Source: Methyloversatilis sp. (GTDB lineage: Bacteria > Pseudomonadota > Gammaproteobacteria > Burkholderiales > Rhodocyclaceae). Taken from it: a stretch of 64,000 nt of DNA. Shown here one piece after another: positions 8,857-17,858 of this stretch (within the stretch, counting starts at the first letter, position 1; each line of letters opens with the position of its first letter). The position numbers and the translations under genes were made by a program. Under the pieces are notes generated by a model. It made no database searches. It saw nothing but the letters and a program-made list of their open reading frames with translations, and had not been told where the DNA came from. The stretch is taken from contig JAEUNO010000019.1 of NCBI GenBank assembly GCA_016791045.1, positions 263,532 through 327,531 on the forward strand, read 5' to 3'.

Positions 8857-9714
8857 TCAGGCGTATTCCGGGAAGAACAGGCCCATGACCGCCGCCATCG
8901 AACTGCCAGCCTCGGCGCATGCGCCCTCGAAAGCCTGCGGTTCGAGCCGGGTCATGTGCCACGCCGCGGGGACTACCGTGGCCACGATCCGGGCCGATTC
9001 AAGGAGTTCGCCGTCCTCGCCCACCGCACAGCGCGCAAAGTGCAGCAGGCAGGCTTCGAATTCATGCGGCGCACCACGTGCCGGATCGATCTGCGCACCG
9101 ATCGCCGTCGAAAAGCTGGTCGGCAGTTGCCATGCCCGCAGCAACTCTGCACCGACGGCGGCATAGTCGCATCCGATGAGCTCGCGCTCGATCAATTCCG
9201 GCGCCGCGCCGGACGCCCGGCACTCCGCCAGCGCCGCCTCGGCGAGCTGCGGCACGTGCATGTACATCACCATGTGGCCGATGTCGGCCAGCAGGCCGCC
9301 GACGAAAAGGCGTTCGGCATCGAGCAGGCCGCAGCTCTTGGCGGCTGCGCGCGCCAGCAGACCGCGCATCGCGGACGCACGCCAGAAGCGTGCAACATCC
9401 ATGCGCTCGGGGCGCATGCCGGAGAAGACTGCGGTGACCGTGGTGGCCAGAACGATGTCGTGCACCTGCTGCATGCCAAGGACGCTGACCGCGCGCGACA
9501 TGGTTTCCACCTTGCCGGGAAAACCGTAGAAAACGCTGTTGACGACGCGCAGCACGCGCATCGTGATACCGGGATCCGCCACCACCACCTTCGCGAGATC
9601 GAGTACCGAACCTTCCGGGTCGTCGAACACCTGTTTCACGCGGTGGTAGATGGCTGGCAGGGTCACCAGCTCTGTCGTGCGCTGCGCCAGTTCCTGTGCG
9701 GTATGGGAAGACAT
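8857..9714 (-). CDS. HDOD domain protein
   Basis: A 285-residue protein made almost entirely of an HDOD domain, an HD-GYP relative without the full catalytic set. The region from TLPAIYHRVKQVFDDPEGS through VVADPGITMRVLRVVNSVFYGF and on to VGGLLADIGHMVMY is diagnostic. HDOD proteins act in signalling, often in cell-cycle, motility or stress control. The ATG at 9714 is preferred; a longer frame would need a TTG at 9756 inside a palindrome. Confidence 0.78.
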   Translation of the reverse strand: MSSHTAQELAQRTTELVTLPAIYHRVKQVFDDPEGSVLDLAKVVVADPGITMRVLRVVNSVFYGFPGKVETMSRAVSVLGMQQVHDIVLATTVTAVFSGMRPERMDVARFWRASAMRGLLARAAAKSCGLLDAERLFVGGLLADIGHMVMYMHVPQLAEAALAECRASGAAPELIERELIGCDYAAVGAELLRAWQLPTSFSTAIGAQIDPARGAPHEFEACLLHFARCAVGEDGELLESARIVATVVPAAWHMTRLEPQAFEGACAEAGSSMAAVMGLFFPEYA

Positions 9715-9748
9715 GTCGGATGTCGGAACGATGGCTGTGAGCACTGAA

Positions 9749-9766
9749 TTCGGCAATCTTGCCGAA
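9749..9766. promoter_or_regulatory. Perfect 8-bp inverted repeat upstream of HDOD gene
   Basis: TTCGGCAA at 9749-9756 and TTGCCGAA at 9759-9766 are perfect inverted copies with a 2-nt centre. The site lies 35-52 bases upstream of the chosen HDOD start, where a repressor or activator would bind. No T-run follows on either strand, so a terminator is unlikely. Confidence 0.4.
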
Positions 9767-9827
9767 AACTTGAGTTACCGGCGCTGATCCGGGGCCCGCC
9801 GGCGGGCGATTCCGACCCGGGCGCGGA

Positions 9828-10130
9828 TCACGATCGCCGGCTGCCGGAACCCAGCCTGTGCTGCACCTGCTGCAGCAGGCGCCAGCCACCCCAAAGCCTC
9901 AGACCCCAGCGCCAGACGCGACGCGGTCGCAGCAGGACCATGCCGACCGCTGCCGCGGCGATGACTTCAGGATGTAGCCGCACCCACTGCACACCATCGC
10001 GCACCGAGTCGCCGAAACGCAGAGCCGGTGACAGTGCCGCGGATTGTTCCACCGCAATGCCGCGCAGCAGACGGGAACGCTCGAGCAGCCGCTCGCGCGC
10101 CAGAGCAAGGCGCATGCGTTGCGGGTTCAT
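9828..10130 (-). CDS. YqjK-like protein
   Basis: A 100-residue protein starting MNPQRMRLALARERLLERS, the pattern of YqjK-like proteins, with one weak hydrophobic segment (VIAAAAVGMVLLRPRRVW). It is the last gene of a yqjD-yqjE-yqjK set and its start overlaps the yqjE stop by 4 bases. The enterobacterial counterparts are membrane-associated and linked to stationary phase or stress; the molecular function is unknown. Confidence 0.65.
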   Translation of the reverse strand: MNPQRMRLALARERLLERSRLLRGIAVEQSAALSPALRFGDSVRDGVQWVRLHPEVIAAAAVGMVLLRPRRVWRWGLRLWGGWRLLQQVQHRLGSGSRRS

Positions 10131-10507
10131 GGGCGCAGGCTATCGCGGTCGCGTTTCAACTCGCCGAGCGACGACGCGAACAGACGCGTGCCCTCCGCCA
10201 TGCGCGCACGCGCGACGACCGCTGCAAGCACACCGAGCGTGATGAACAGGGTGGAAAACAGCGTCAGCGCCAGCAGGCGGTGGCTGTCCCACAGAAGAAC
10301 CGTCAGCAGCACCGCCACGAAAGCGATACCGAAAGTGAGGAAGGCGATGGCCAGGGCGCCATACACCAGCAATTCGGTCAGACGAAGCGCTTCATCGCGC
10401 GCCTCGACCGTGATCAACTCCAGCCTGACATGAACAAGTTCGATCAGGCTGGAGAAGAAGCCCTTCAGCGATACCGCGAGACGCTCGGGCCGTTGCGATT
10501 CCGACAT
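10127..10507 (-). CDS. YqjE/phage-holin-family membrane protein
   Basis: A 126-residue protein with two adjacent transmembrane helices (about residues 50-75 and 80-100) after an amphipathic N-terminus. It matches the YqjE (DUF1469, 'holin superfamily III-like') type. The ATG at 10507 follows the yqjD stop by 5 bases. Despite the family name it is a chromosomal gene, and no phage genes are nearby. Confidence 0.7.
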   Translation of the reverse strand: MSESQRPERLAVSLKGFFSSLIELVHVRLELITVEARDEALRLTELLVYGALAIAFLTFGIAFVAVLLTVLLWDSHRLLALTLFSTLFITLGVLAAVVARARMAEGTRLFASSLGELKRDRDSLRP

Positions 10508-10512
10508 CGCGC

Positions 10513-10833
10513 TCAGCGGCGACCGATCAGGAGCCCGACCAGCAAGCCGGCACCCGCCGCAACGCCGATCGCCTTCCACGGATGGTCGTGCACGTAGTCA
10601 TCGGTGACGCGCGCCACTTCGCGCGACTTTTCCTTCAGCGCGGCTTCGGCGTCAGCCAGCTTGTGGCGTGCGGCGGTCAGGTTTTCCTGCATGCGCACAC
10701 GCAGCTCGCCCACCTTTTCGCCTGCCTGATTGGCCGTGACCTTGAGCAGCTCTTCCGCGTCGGCGATCACCACCTTCAGGTCCGCGATCAGCTTTTGCTT
10801 GGTGACGGTTGATTGATCGATGAGTTCGGACAT
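10513..10833 (-). CDS. YqjD/ElaB-family (DUF883) membrane-anchored protein
   Basis: A 106-residue protein with a long charged helix (LIADLKVVIADAEELLKV and following) and a C-terminal HPWKAIGVAAGAGLLVGLLIGRR anchor, the DUF883 signature. E. coli YqjD and ElaB are inner-membrane ribosome-associated proteins of stationary phase. The start at 10833 has a good AAGGAG sequence upstream, so it was chosen over the longer frame to 10872. It is first of the three-gene operon. Confidence 0.8.
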   Translation of the reverse strand: MSELIDQSTVTKQKLIADLKVVIADAEELLKVTANQAGEKVGELRVRMQENLTAARHKLADAEAALKEKSREVARVTDDYVHDHPWKAIGVAAGAGLLVGLLIGRR

Positions 10834-10884
10834 TGATGTTCTCCTTGTTGAATGGGGTGCCTTGAAAGACAAGAAGTTAACCCC

Positions 10885-11919
10885 TTAAGTTGCCTCGTGC
10901 AACGCGCCGGTGTGGGCATCCGCCCTTGAAGTACGTAGGCGACCGGCTACGCCGATCAGCCCGAGACCGGCCAGCAGCATGGCCCAGGTCTGTGCTTCCG
11001 GCACCGGCGCGAGCGCCGATGCGAAGGCGGACGCAACCTGCCGGTGAGCCGCCGTCGTAATGTGTACGCCATCCCAGAACAGATATCCGGCACCGTTTGC
11101 ATCGACGCAGGACACACTTTCGATGCAGGCATCCGTCGCGTTGGCAAGGCCGAACGCTGCCGGATCGGCATTGGCCGCGGTGGTCAATGCGAAGGTGTCG
11201 GCGGTGAAGAAGTTCGCGTCCGGCAGCGCAGCGTCGAGATTGGCCAGCAGGTCGGCCAGCGCGGCATTGTGTCCGAGCGATATCTGCGTCGCCACCAGCG
11301 AAATGAAGGGGTCGTCGTCGGCCAGCTCGGGTACCAGGCCCAGATTGGGCAGGTTCGGAATCAGGAAATTCTTCGCACCTGCGGCATACAGCGTGGTGAC
11401 CGAGCTGTAGAGGTTGCCGATGGCGTTGGTGACGTAGTCCTGCGGATTGACCGAACCCGGTGCCGCTTCGGACAGCAGGAAGTAATCATTCGGGCCTGCC
11501 CAGATGAAGTACAGGTCGCTCGCACTGGCGGTTCCACCGCTGGCGCCCAGGTAGCCATTGACCTGGGCCACGACGCCGGTGCCGTTGAAGAAATTGGGCG
11601 GGAACACCGATTCATCGTCATCGATGAAGTTGTCCGAACCGCCGCCGACCGGTGTGCCGGTGCGGGCGCCCGCCACGGCAAAATTCGACAATCCGGCGCC
11701 GAGCATGTCCGCCAGGTACTCGACCGCAGTGATGCCGTTCGACAACCGCCCTTCAAAGTAGGGGAGGGGCGGGTAGAGGTTTCCGGTCAGCGCGTAGAGA
11801 TTGCCGTCGTCCGAGAGGCTGTCGCCGAAGGCGTAGATGCGGTCATACGCCGAAGCGGGCAGCGGCAGGGCGAATGGCGCGGTCAGCAGGGCGAACAGCA
11901 CGGCACGGCTTGTCTTCAT
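10885..11919 (-). CDS. PEP-CTERM GDSL/SGNH esterase
   Basis: A 344-residue exported SGNH hydrolase. A signal peptide ends near ASAYDR. Block I is GDSLSDDGN (nucleophile Ser), a Gly and an Asn follow in SNFAVAGAR and GPNDY, and DGVHITTAAH supplies the catalytic Asp and His. It belongs to the secreted cholinesterase/phospholipase-like esterases. The C-terminus carries VPEAQTWAMLLAGLGLIG followed by Arg residues, a PEP-CTERM sorting signal, so an exosortase system should exist elsewhere in the genome. The ATG at 11919 has AGGAG upstream. Confidence 0.85.
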   Translation of the reverse strand: MKTSRAVLFALLTAPFALPLPASAYDRIYAFGDSLSDDGNLYALTGNLYPPLPYFEGRLSNGITAVEYLADMLGAGLSNFAVAGARTGTPVGGGSDNFIDDDESVFPPNFFNGTGVVAQVNGYLGASGGTASASDLYFIWAGPNDYFLLSEAAPGSVNPQDYVTNAIGNLYSSVTTLYAAGAKNFLIPNLPNLGLVPELADDDPFISLVATQISLGHNAALADLLANLDAALPDANFFTADTFALTTAANADPAAFGLANATDACIESVSCVDANGAGYLFWDGVHITTAAHRQVASAFASALAPVPEAQTWAMLLAGLGLIGVAGRLRTSRADAHTGALHEAT

Positions 11920-11968
11920 GGAGCACTCCTGTGATGAATGGAAAACCCGACGGCGCGAACCCAAAGGA

Positions 11969-12763
11969 TCAGGGCAGGCTGACATCGTAGTCGACAATCA
12001 GCGGCGCATGATCGCTGAATCTCTTCTCCTTGTAGACCCTTGCTGCACGGGCCTTTGCCGCGATTCCCGGGGTGGCGATCTGGTAGTCGATGCGCCACCC
12101 GACATTGTTTGCGCGCGCCTGGCCGCGATTGCTCCACCAGGTGTAGCAATCTTCGGTGGCATCGGGGTGCAGGCTGCGATAGACATCGACCCAGCCGCCC
12201 TGGCCGAGCAGGGCGCTCATCCACGCCCGCTCCTCGGGCAGGAAGCCTGAATTCTTCAGATTGCCCTTCCAGTTCTTCAGGTCGATCTCCCGGTGCGCAA
12301 TGTTCCAGTCGCCGCAGATGACGATTTCCCGGCCGCTGGCGCGCAGCGCTGCCAGATGCGGTACGAAGGCGTCGAGAAAGCGGAATTTCGCCTCCTGCCG
12401 CTCCGGAGCGCTGGAGCCTGACGGCAGGTAGAGCGAAACGACTGTCAGGTCACCGAAGTCGGCTTCCACGTAGCGGCCCTCGTCGTCGAACTCCTGCTCG
12501 CCGAAACCGGTGATCACGCGCGAAGGTATCCGCCGCGCGTACAGACCGACACCGCTGTAGCCCTTCTTCAGCGCGTAGTGGAAATGGCCGGGCAGACCGC
12601 CGAGGGCAGCGGGCGCGCGCATCGCATCGTCGAGATCGGCCGCCTGCGCCTTCAGCTCCTGCACCGCAAGCACGTCCGGCGATTCGCCCGCCAGCCAGGT
12701 CCACACACCCTTTGTCGTGGCCGAGCGGATACCGTTGAGGTTGAGCGACACGATACGTAACAT
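11969..12763 (-). CDS. xthA: Exodeoxyribonuclease III
   Basis: A 264-residue AP endonuclease/exonuclease. Family motifs are LNLNGIRSA (metal-side Asn), QELKAQ (catalytic Glu), a central ICGDWNIAH (Asp/Asn) and the terminal [12 protein letters not shown] (Asp-His). It removes abasic sites and 3' blocks during base-excision repair. Its ATG (12763-12761) overlaps the ATG of divergent pyrE, so each promoter must lie inside the other gene unless pyrE begins further downstream. Confidence 0.9.
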   Translation of the reverse strand: MLRIVSLNLNGIRSATTKGVWTWLAGESPDVLAVQELKAQAADLDDAMRAPAALGGLPGHFHYALKKGYSGVGLYARRIPSRVITGFGEQEFDDEGRYVEADFGDLTVVSLYLPSGSSAPERQEAKFRFLDAFVPHLAALRASGREIVICGDWNIAHREIDLKNWKGNLKNSGFLPEERAWMSALLGQGGWVDVYRSLHPDATEDCYTWWSNRGQARANNVGWRIDYQIATPGIAAKARAARVYKEKRFSDHAPLIVDYDVSLP

Positions 12764-13436
12764 GGCCGGTTTATCCGATTCGGTGGGAAATTCCGTGGAT
12801 TCTAGACGTTCATTCGTGCAGTTCGCCTGCGATACCGGCGTGCTGCGCTTCGGCAGCTTCACCACCAAGGCGGGCCGCCAGTCACCGTACTTTTTCAACG
12901 CCGGATTGTTCAACAGCGGCGCGTCGGTGCTAAAGCTTTCCGGGTTCTATGCCGAAACCATCCTCAACCGTGCGCCGGCGTTCGACATGCTGTTCGGCCC
13001 GGCCTACAAGGGCATCGTGCTGGCTGCCGGCGCGGCGATGCAGATGGCGCAGCGCGGCCGCGATGTGCCCTTCGCGTTCAACCGCAAGGAAGCGAAGGAC
13101 CATGGCGAGGGCGGCACATTGATCGGCGCACCACTCAAGGGGCGCGTGCTGATCATCGATGACGTCATCAGCGCCGGCACGTCGGTGCGCGAGTCGGTCG
13201 AACTGATCCGTGCCGCCGGCGCGACACCCGCCGGCGTCGCCATCGCGCTCGACCGCATGGAACGCGGCAGCGGTGCCTTGTCAGCGGTTCAGGAAGTGGA
13301 ACGTTTGTACGGCATGCCGGTGGTGGCCTGCGCCAGTCTCGATGACCTGGTGGGCTATCTGCAGCTCACCCCCGGCATGGAGAGCAATCTGGCGGCGGTA
13401 CAGGCGTACCGCGCGCAATACGGAGTCAGCACCTGA
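12762..13436 (+). CDS. pyrE: Orotate phosphoribosyltransferase
   Basis: A 224-residue PRTase that makes orotidine monophosphate from orotate and PRPP in pyrimidine synthesis. Evidence: [23 protein letters not shown] near the start, [21 protein letters not shown], and the PRPP-binding loop [13 protein letters not shown] near residues 128-140. The ATG at 12762 adds about 15 residues compared with E. coli PyrE; a GTG at 12795 would give the usual length and would also remove the start-codon overlap with xthA. Both remain possible. Confidence 0.9.
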   Translation: MAGLSDSVGNSVDSRRSFVQFACDTGVLRFGSFTTKAGRQSPYFFNAGLFNSGASVLKLSGFYAETILNRAPAFDMLFGPAYKGIVLAAGAAMQMAQRGRDVPFAFNRKEAKDHGEGGTLIGAPLKGRVLIIDDVISAGTSVRESVELIRAAGATPAGVAIALDRMERGSGALSAVQEVERLYGMPVVACASLDDLVGYLQLTPGMESNLAAVQAYRAQYGVST

Positions 13437-13438
13437 AG

Positions 13439-14059
13439 ATGATCACCCCGGAACTGCGTCACCTGCTGCCCGTCCTGGCCGTGATCGGCCTGATGCACGC
13501 CCCGCTCGCCGAGGCGCGCGTCTATTGCTGCAAGGACGCACGTGGCCATCAGGTGTGCGGCGACGTGCTGCCGGAATCCTGTGCCGACCGCAGCTACCGC
13601 GAGCTGAACAAGCAGGGCGCGACCGTGAAGCAGGTCGATGCGCCGATCAGCGCGGAACAGCGCGCAAAACGCGACGCCGAAGCGCTGAAGGCCAGCGAGG
13701 AAGACCGCGCGCGGCAGGAACAGCGCCGGCGCGACGCCACGCTGCTCAACACCTATTCCAGCGAGCGCGACATCGACATGGCGCGCAAGCGCCGGGTGAC
13801 CGACATCGAGGAACTGCTGACGCAGCTGCGCGACCAGGAACAGACGCTGAAGCAGCGTCACGTCAAGCTGGAAGCCGACGCCGCGCGCTTCGCCGGCAAG
13901 CCGGTACCGCCCGGAATCAAGGACCGGCTCGAAACCAACGCGCAGGACATGCGCCTGCTGGCCGACAACATCGCCGCGAAGGAACGCGATCTGGTCGAGA
14001 CGCAGCAGCGCTTCCAGGAAGACCTCGTCCGCTTCCGGCAGCTGGGCGGACAGAACTGA
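13439..14059 (+). CDS. Exported coiled-coil protein, DUF4124-like N-terminus
   Basis: A 206-residue protein with a signal peptide (hydrophobic HLLPVLAVIGLMHAPLAEA), a short cysteine-containing start to the mature region (VYCCKDARGHQVCGDVLPESC) resembling DUF4124, and then a long Arg/Glu/Gln-rich coiled coil (about residues 75-200). It starts 2 bases after pyrE and is probably co-transcribed with it. It looks periplasmic; no function can be assigned. Confidence 0.6.
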   Translation: MITPELRHLLPVLAVIGLMHAPLAEARVYCCKDARGHQVCGDVLPESCADRSYRELNKQGATVKQVDAPISAEQRAKRDAEALKASEEDRARQEQRRRDATLLNTYSSERDIDMARKRRVTDIEELLTQLRDQEQTLKQRHVKLEADAARFAGKPVPPGIKDRLETNAQDMRLLADNIAAKERDLVETQQRFQEDLVRFRQLGGQN

Positions 14060-14086
14060 ATCCGCATCGCGGAACCGGTCAATACG

Positions 14087-15598
14087 TCATCGCAGACCCT
14101 CGCGTGCCGGTGCGTCGAGCGCGCGCCGGTACTGGATCGCTTCGGCCACATGCGCCGGGGCGATGCAATCCACTTCGGCCAGATCGGCAATCGTCCGCGC
14201 CACCTTGAGGCAACGGTGATAGGCGCGCGCCGACAGGTTGAGCGCCGTCATCGCCTGGCCGAGCAGCGCGCGCGCCGGATCGCTCAGCGCACAATGCAGA
14301 TCGATGTCGGCCGCCTCCAGCGACTGGTTCGGCCGGCCCTGACGCACCCGCTGCAGGCTGCGTGCCGCCCGCACCCGCGCGCGCACCACCGACGTCGCTT
14401 CGCCGGGGCCGGCGCGCAGTTCATGCTCGGCCAGCGGCGCCACGGTCACCAGCAGATCGATGCGGTCGAGCAGCGGCCCGGACAGTCGACCGCGGTAGCG
14501 CGCCACCTGATCCGGTGTGCAGCGGCAGCGCGCCGACGGATGACCCAGATAGCCGCACGGACAGGGATTCATCGCCGCGACCAGCTGGAAGCGCGCCGGA
14601 AACTGCGCCCGGTGCGCCGCGCGGGCAATCGTCACATGGCCGGTTTCCAGCGGCTCGCGCAGCGCTTCGAGCACGCGGCGGTCGAATTCGGGCAGTTCGT
14701 CGAGAAACAGTACGCCGTGGTGCGCCAGCGAAATTTCGCCCGGCCGCGGCACCGCGCCCCCGCCCACCAGCGCGGCTGCGCTGGCCGAATGGTGCGGCGC
14801 GCGGAACGGGCGGTGCATCAGTCGGGCGGCATCGAACAGGCCGGCGCCGGACAGCACCGCCGCCGTTTCCAGCGCCTCGGCTTCTTCAAGATCGGGCAGC
14901 AGGCCGGGCAGACGGGCCGCCAGCATCGACTTTCCGGTGCCGGGCGGGCCGCTGAACAGCAGCGAATGGCTTCCCGCAGCGGCGATTTCCAGTGCGCGGC
15001 GCGCCTGCAGCTGGCCCCGCACATCGGCCAGATCCGGCCACACCGGTGCGGCACGCTGCGCCGGTGCGCTCGCGCGCGGCAGCGCCTCGCGGCCGCACAG
15101 GTGGGCGCACACATCGAGCAGCGAACCGGCGGCGCGCACATCGACGCCGGCCACCATCACCGCTTCCGCCGCCGATTCCGCCGGCAGCACGAAGCAGCGA
15201 CCGGCGTCACGCGCGCCAAGTGCCATCGGCAGCGCCCCGCGAACCGGACGCAGCGCGCCGGTCAATGACAGCTCGCCGGCGAATTCGTGGCGGTCCAGCG
15301 TCGGCGCGTCAAGCGCGCCGGACGCGATCAGGATGCCGAGCGCGATCGGCAGATCGAAGCGGCCGGATTCCTTCGGCAGATCGGCCGGTGCCAGATTGAC
15401 GGTGATGCGCCGGGCCGGAAACTCGAAGCCGGAACAGAGAATGGCGGCGCGCACGCGGTCACGCGCCTCGCGCACTTCGGCATCGGGCAGGCCGACCAGC
15501 GAAAACGCGGGCAGACCGTTGGCGACATGCACTTCGACCGCCACTTCCGGTGCACGCAGGCCGGCCAGCGCGCGGCTGCGCAGGATGGCAAGTGACAT
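14087..15598 (-). CDS. comM: YifB/ComM family Mg-chelatase-like AAA ATPase
   Basis: A 503-residue protein with an N-terminal Lon-protease-like/ChlI fold (EVAVEVHVANGLPAFSLVGLPDAEVREARDRV, read in parts), an AAA core (Walker A GPPGTGKSML near residue 215, Walker B LFLDELPEF) and a C-terminal Mg-chelatase region with CPCGYLGH and further Cys residues. ComM is a hexameric helicase that promotes branch migration when single-stranded DNA is integrated during natural transformation. It stands alone, convergent with the preceding gene. Confidence 0.88.
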   Translation of the reverse strand: MSLAILRSRALAGLRAPEVAVEVHVANGLPAFSLVGLPDAEVREARDRVRAAILCSGFEFPARRITVNLAPADLPKESGRFDLPIALGILIASGALDAPTLDRHEFAGELSLTGALRPVRGALPMALGARDAGRCFVLPAESAAEAVMVAGVDVRAAGSLLDVCAHLCGREALPRASAPAQRAAPVWPDLADVRGQLQARRALEIAAAGSHSLLFSGPPGTGKSMLAARLPGLLPDLEEAEALETAAVLSGAGLFDAARLMHRPFRAPHHSASAAALVGGGAVPRPGEISLAHHGVLFLDELPEFDRRVLEALREPLETGHVTIARAAHRAQFPARFQLVAAMNPCPCGYLGHPSARCRCTPDQVARYRGRLSGPLLDRIDLLVTVAPLAEHELRAGPGEATSVVRARVRAARSLQRVRQGRPNQSLEAADIDLHCALSDPARALLGQAMTALNLSARAYHRCLKVARTIADLAEVDCIAPAHVAEAIQYRRALDAPAREGLR

Positions 15599-15662
15599 GT
15601 GATCGTCATGGTATGCGATGGGCGCAGTCTAGCGCACACCCTGCCTCGCCATGCCATGGGAA

Positions 15663-16058
15663 TCAGTCTGTCGTTGTACTTCGGCGCCGGGCGGTCACTT
15701 CGATCTCGATCTTCATGCGCGGGTCGGCGAGGCCGGCCGACAGCATGGTGGCGGCCGGCCGCACGTCGTCGAAGTGCTTGCGCAGCACCGGCCAGCAATG
15801 CGGAAAGGACGCCGCATCGGGCACGATGTAGGTCACGCGGACGACGTCGGCCAGCGTCGCACCGGCCTGCGCCAGCGCGCCTTCGATGTTGCGGAAGCAC
15901 TGTTCGGTCTGCGCGACGAGATCGTCGGCGATCGTCATCGTTGCATAGTCGAAGCCGGTGGTGCCGGACACGAAGATCCAGTCGCCGTCGACCACGGCAC
16001 GCGAGTAGGCCGCCTGCGCCTCGAAGGTGGAACCCGAATCGATCCGTCGACGCGTCAT
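15663..16058 (-). CDS. RidA family protein
   Basis: A 131-residue YjgF/RidA-type protein: VDGDWIFVSGTTGFDY, QTEQCFRNIEGALAQAGATLADVVRVTYIV and a final MKIEIEVTA. Classical RidA deaminates reactive enamines and carries an Arg in a PARSC-like motif; here that position reads RPAATM, so the standard catalytic Arg seems absent. This may therefore be a Rid subgroup of unknown function. Confidence 0.8.
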   Translation of the reverse strand: MTRRRIDSGSTFEAQAAYSRAVVDGDWIFVSGTTGFDYATMTIADDLVAQTEQCFRNIEGALAQAGATLADVVRVTYIVPDAASFPHCWPVLRKHFDDVRPAATMLSAGLADPRMKIEIEVTARRRSTTTD

Positions 16059-16083
16059 GATCTCTCCCGCTCAGGCAGGGCGC

Positions 16084-16452
16084 TCAGGCCGCCCGGTACA
16101 GCATGACCGCCAGCCCGGCCGCCAGCGCCGCCACGACCACATTCACCCAGGCGCCCCAGCGCGCGCCGTAGCCGGGCGGAAATTCGGCCGGTGTCAGCGT
16201 GCGGAGCAGGCGCAGGTATTGCCGCGACGACCACGCGGCCACCCCTGCGCCGAGCACGATGAACGCCAGCCCGAACCACAGCGACGCGCCGGACAGGCCG
16301 GCCCCATGCTGAGCCGGCGACACCAGCCGGATCAGGATGCCGGCGCGTTCGACGACGAAACCGAAGGCGATCAGCGCCAGACTGGTGCGGTTCCACGCGA
16401 GCAGCGTGCGCTCGGCGGCAAACAGCACGCGCGGGTCCTTCAGGTCAGACAC
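16084..16452 (-). CDS. DUF202 (YidH-type) membrane protein
   Basis: A 122-residue protein with three hydrophobic helices. The N-terminal DPRVLFAAERTLLAWNRTSLALIAFGF is the DUF202 signature. E. coli YidH is an inner-membrane protein of unknown function. The start is a GTG at 16452 with GAGG about 9 bases upstream. Confidence 0.78.
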   Translation of the reverse strand: MSDLKDPRVLFAAERTLLAWNRTSLALIAFGFVVERAGILIRLVSPAQHGAGLSGASLWFGLAFIVLGAGVAAWSSRQYLRLLRTLTPAEFPPGYGARWGAWVNVVVAALAAGLAVMLYRAA

Positions 16453-16730
16453 GATGGTTCGTCCTCACAGGGGTGACGCGGCCTGCGTCCCGGCGCACAC
16501 AATGCATGCCAGACCGGACGTTAGCAGACCCGGCGAACGCTGCCCTGACGGGTTGCGCGGGCCGGTCGAGCGAACCGGCGCGCGGTGATTTAGAATCGCG
16601 GGCCTTCGAGTACGCACGGCACGGCCACCCGCCGACCGACGACCCGTCGAATCGTCACAGGCACTGCCCTGCCGCCGCCACGAGCGACGGCGCGGTCCTG
16701 TCACATCACCTCATTCATCCGGAGAACACC

Positions 16731-17858
16731 GTGCCCAGCCTGTTGCCCAATGTCGACCCCCAGGGGCTGCTCGAATATTCGGTCGTGTACACCGACCGCG
16801 CGCTGAACCACATGTCGCAGTCCTTCCAGGGCGTCATGAAGGACATTTCGCGTGTGCTCAAGCAGGTCTACAACGCGAAATCGGCGGTTGTCGTGCCGGG
16901 CAGCGGCACCTTCGGCATGGAAGCGGTGGCGCGCCAGTTCGCCACCGACAAGAAGGTGATGGTGATCCGCAATGGCTGGTTCAGTTTCCGCTGGACGCAG
17001 ATTTTCGACATGGGCCGCATCCCGTCCGAATCCGTCGTGCTGAAGGCGCGCCAGCCGGTGCCCGGGTCGCAGAAGGCGTTCGCGCCGCCGCCGATCGGCG
17101 AGGTGGTCGCCGCCATTCTCGAACACAAGCCCGCCGTGGTGTTTGCACCGCAGGTCGAAACGTCGGCCGGCCTGCAGCTGCCGGATGACTACCTGCGCGA
17201 GGTCGCCGCCGCGGTACGCGAGGTCGATGGCCTGTTCGTGCTCGACGCGATCGCCGCCGGCACGCTGTGGGTGGACATGGGCGCACTGGGCATCGATGTC
17301 GTCGTCAGCGCACCGCAGAAGGGCTGGAGCGGTTCGCCGTGCGCCGGCCTGGTGATGCTGGGCGAGCGCGCCCGCGCACGCATCGATTCGACCACCAGCA
17401 CCAGCTACGCCGCCGACCTGAAGAAGTGGCTGCAGATCATGGAAACCTATGAAGGCGGCGGCCATGCCTATCACGCCACGCTGCCGACCGACGGTCTGAC
17501 GCAGCTGCGCAAGGTCATGCTGGAAACCGAAAGTTTCGGGTTCGACAAGGTGAAAGCCAACCAGATCGAGCTGGGTCGCCAGATCCGCGCGCTGATGGAA
17601 GCGCGCGGCTTCGAAAGCGTTGCCGCCGAAGGTTTCAAGGCGCCGTGCGTCGTGGTCAGCTACACCAGCGATCCGGATATGCAGAACGGCAAGAAATTCA
17701 TGGCGCAGGGCCTGCAGATCGCCGCCGGCGTGCCGCTGCAGGTCGACGAACCGGCCGACTTCCGCAGCTTCCGCATCGGCCTGTTCGGTCTGGACAAGCT
17801 GCAGAACGTCGAGCGCACGGTGCAGAACTTCAAGGCGGCGCTGGACAGGATCGAGTAG
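16731..17858 (+). CDS. Class V aminotransferase (alanine-glyoxylate/serine-pyruvate type)
   Basis: A 375-residue PLP enzyme. Landmarks: VVPGSGTFGMEAVARQF binding the cofactor phosphate, VLDAIAAG with the PLP-pairing Asp, and SAPQKGWSG with the Schiff-base lysine. This subgroup contains alanine-glyoxylate and serine-pyruvate/glyoxylate aminotransferases. Its position next to the autotrophy locus could suit recycling of photorespiratory glyoxylate, but that is inference. The start is a GTG at 16731 with GGAG 6 bases upstream; the in-frame ATG-like extension to 16473 is non-coding in character. The 3' end overlaps hoxJ by 29 bases, tail to tail. Confidence 0.85.
   Translation: MPSLLPNVDPQGLLEYSVVYTDRALNHMSQSFQGVMKDISRVLKQVYNAKSAVVVPGSGTFGMEAVARQFATDKKVMVIRNGWFSFRWTQIFDMGRIPSESVVLKARQPVPGSQKAFAPPPIGEVVAAILEHKPAVVFAPQVETSAGLQLPDDYLREVAAAVREVDGLFVLDAIAAGTLWVDMGALGIDVVVSAPQKGWSGSPCAGLVMLGERARARIDSTTSTSYAADLKKWLQIMETYEGGGHAYHATLPTDGLTQLRKVMLETESFGFDKVKANQIELGRQIRALMEARGFESVAAEGFKAPCVVVSYTSDPDMQNGKKFMAQGLQIAAGVPLQVDEPADFRSFRIGLFGLDKLQNVERTVQNFKAALDRIE

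Noticed and set aside
10127-10507. Phage holin
   Set aside because: The 'holin' family name is historical; the gene is part of a yqjD-E-K chromosomal operon with no phage genes around it.
16473-16730. N-terminal extension of the class V aminotransferase
   Set aside because: The upstream frame is open but reads as Arg/Pro-rich non-coding sequence, and a good ribosome site supports the GTG at 16731.
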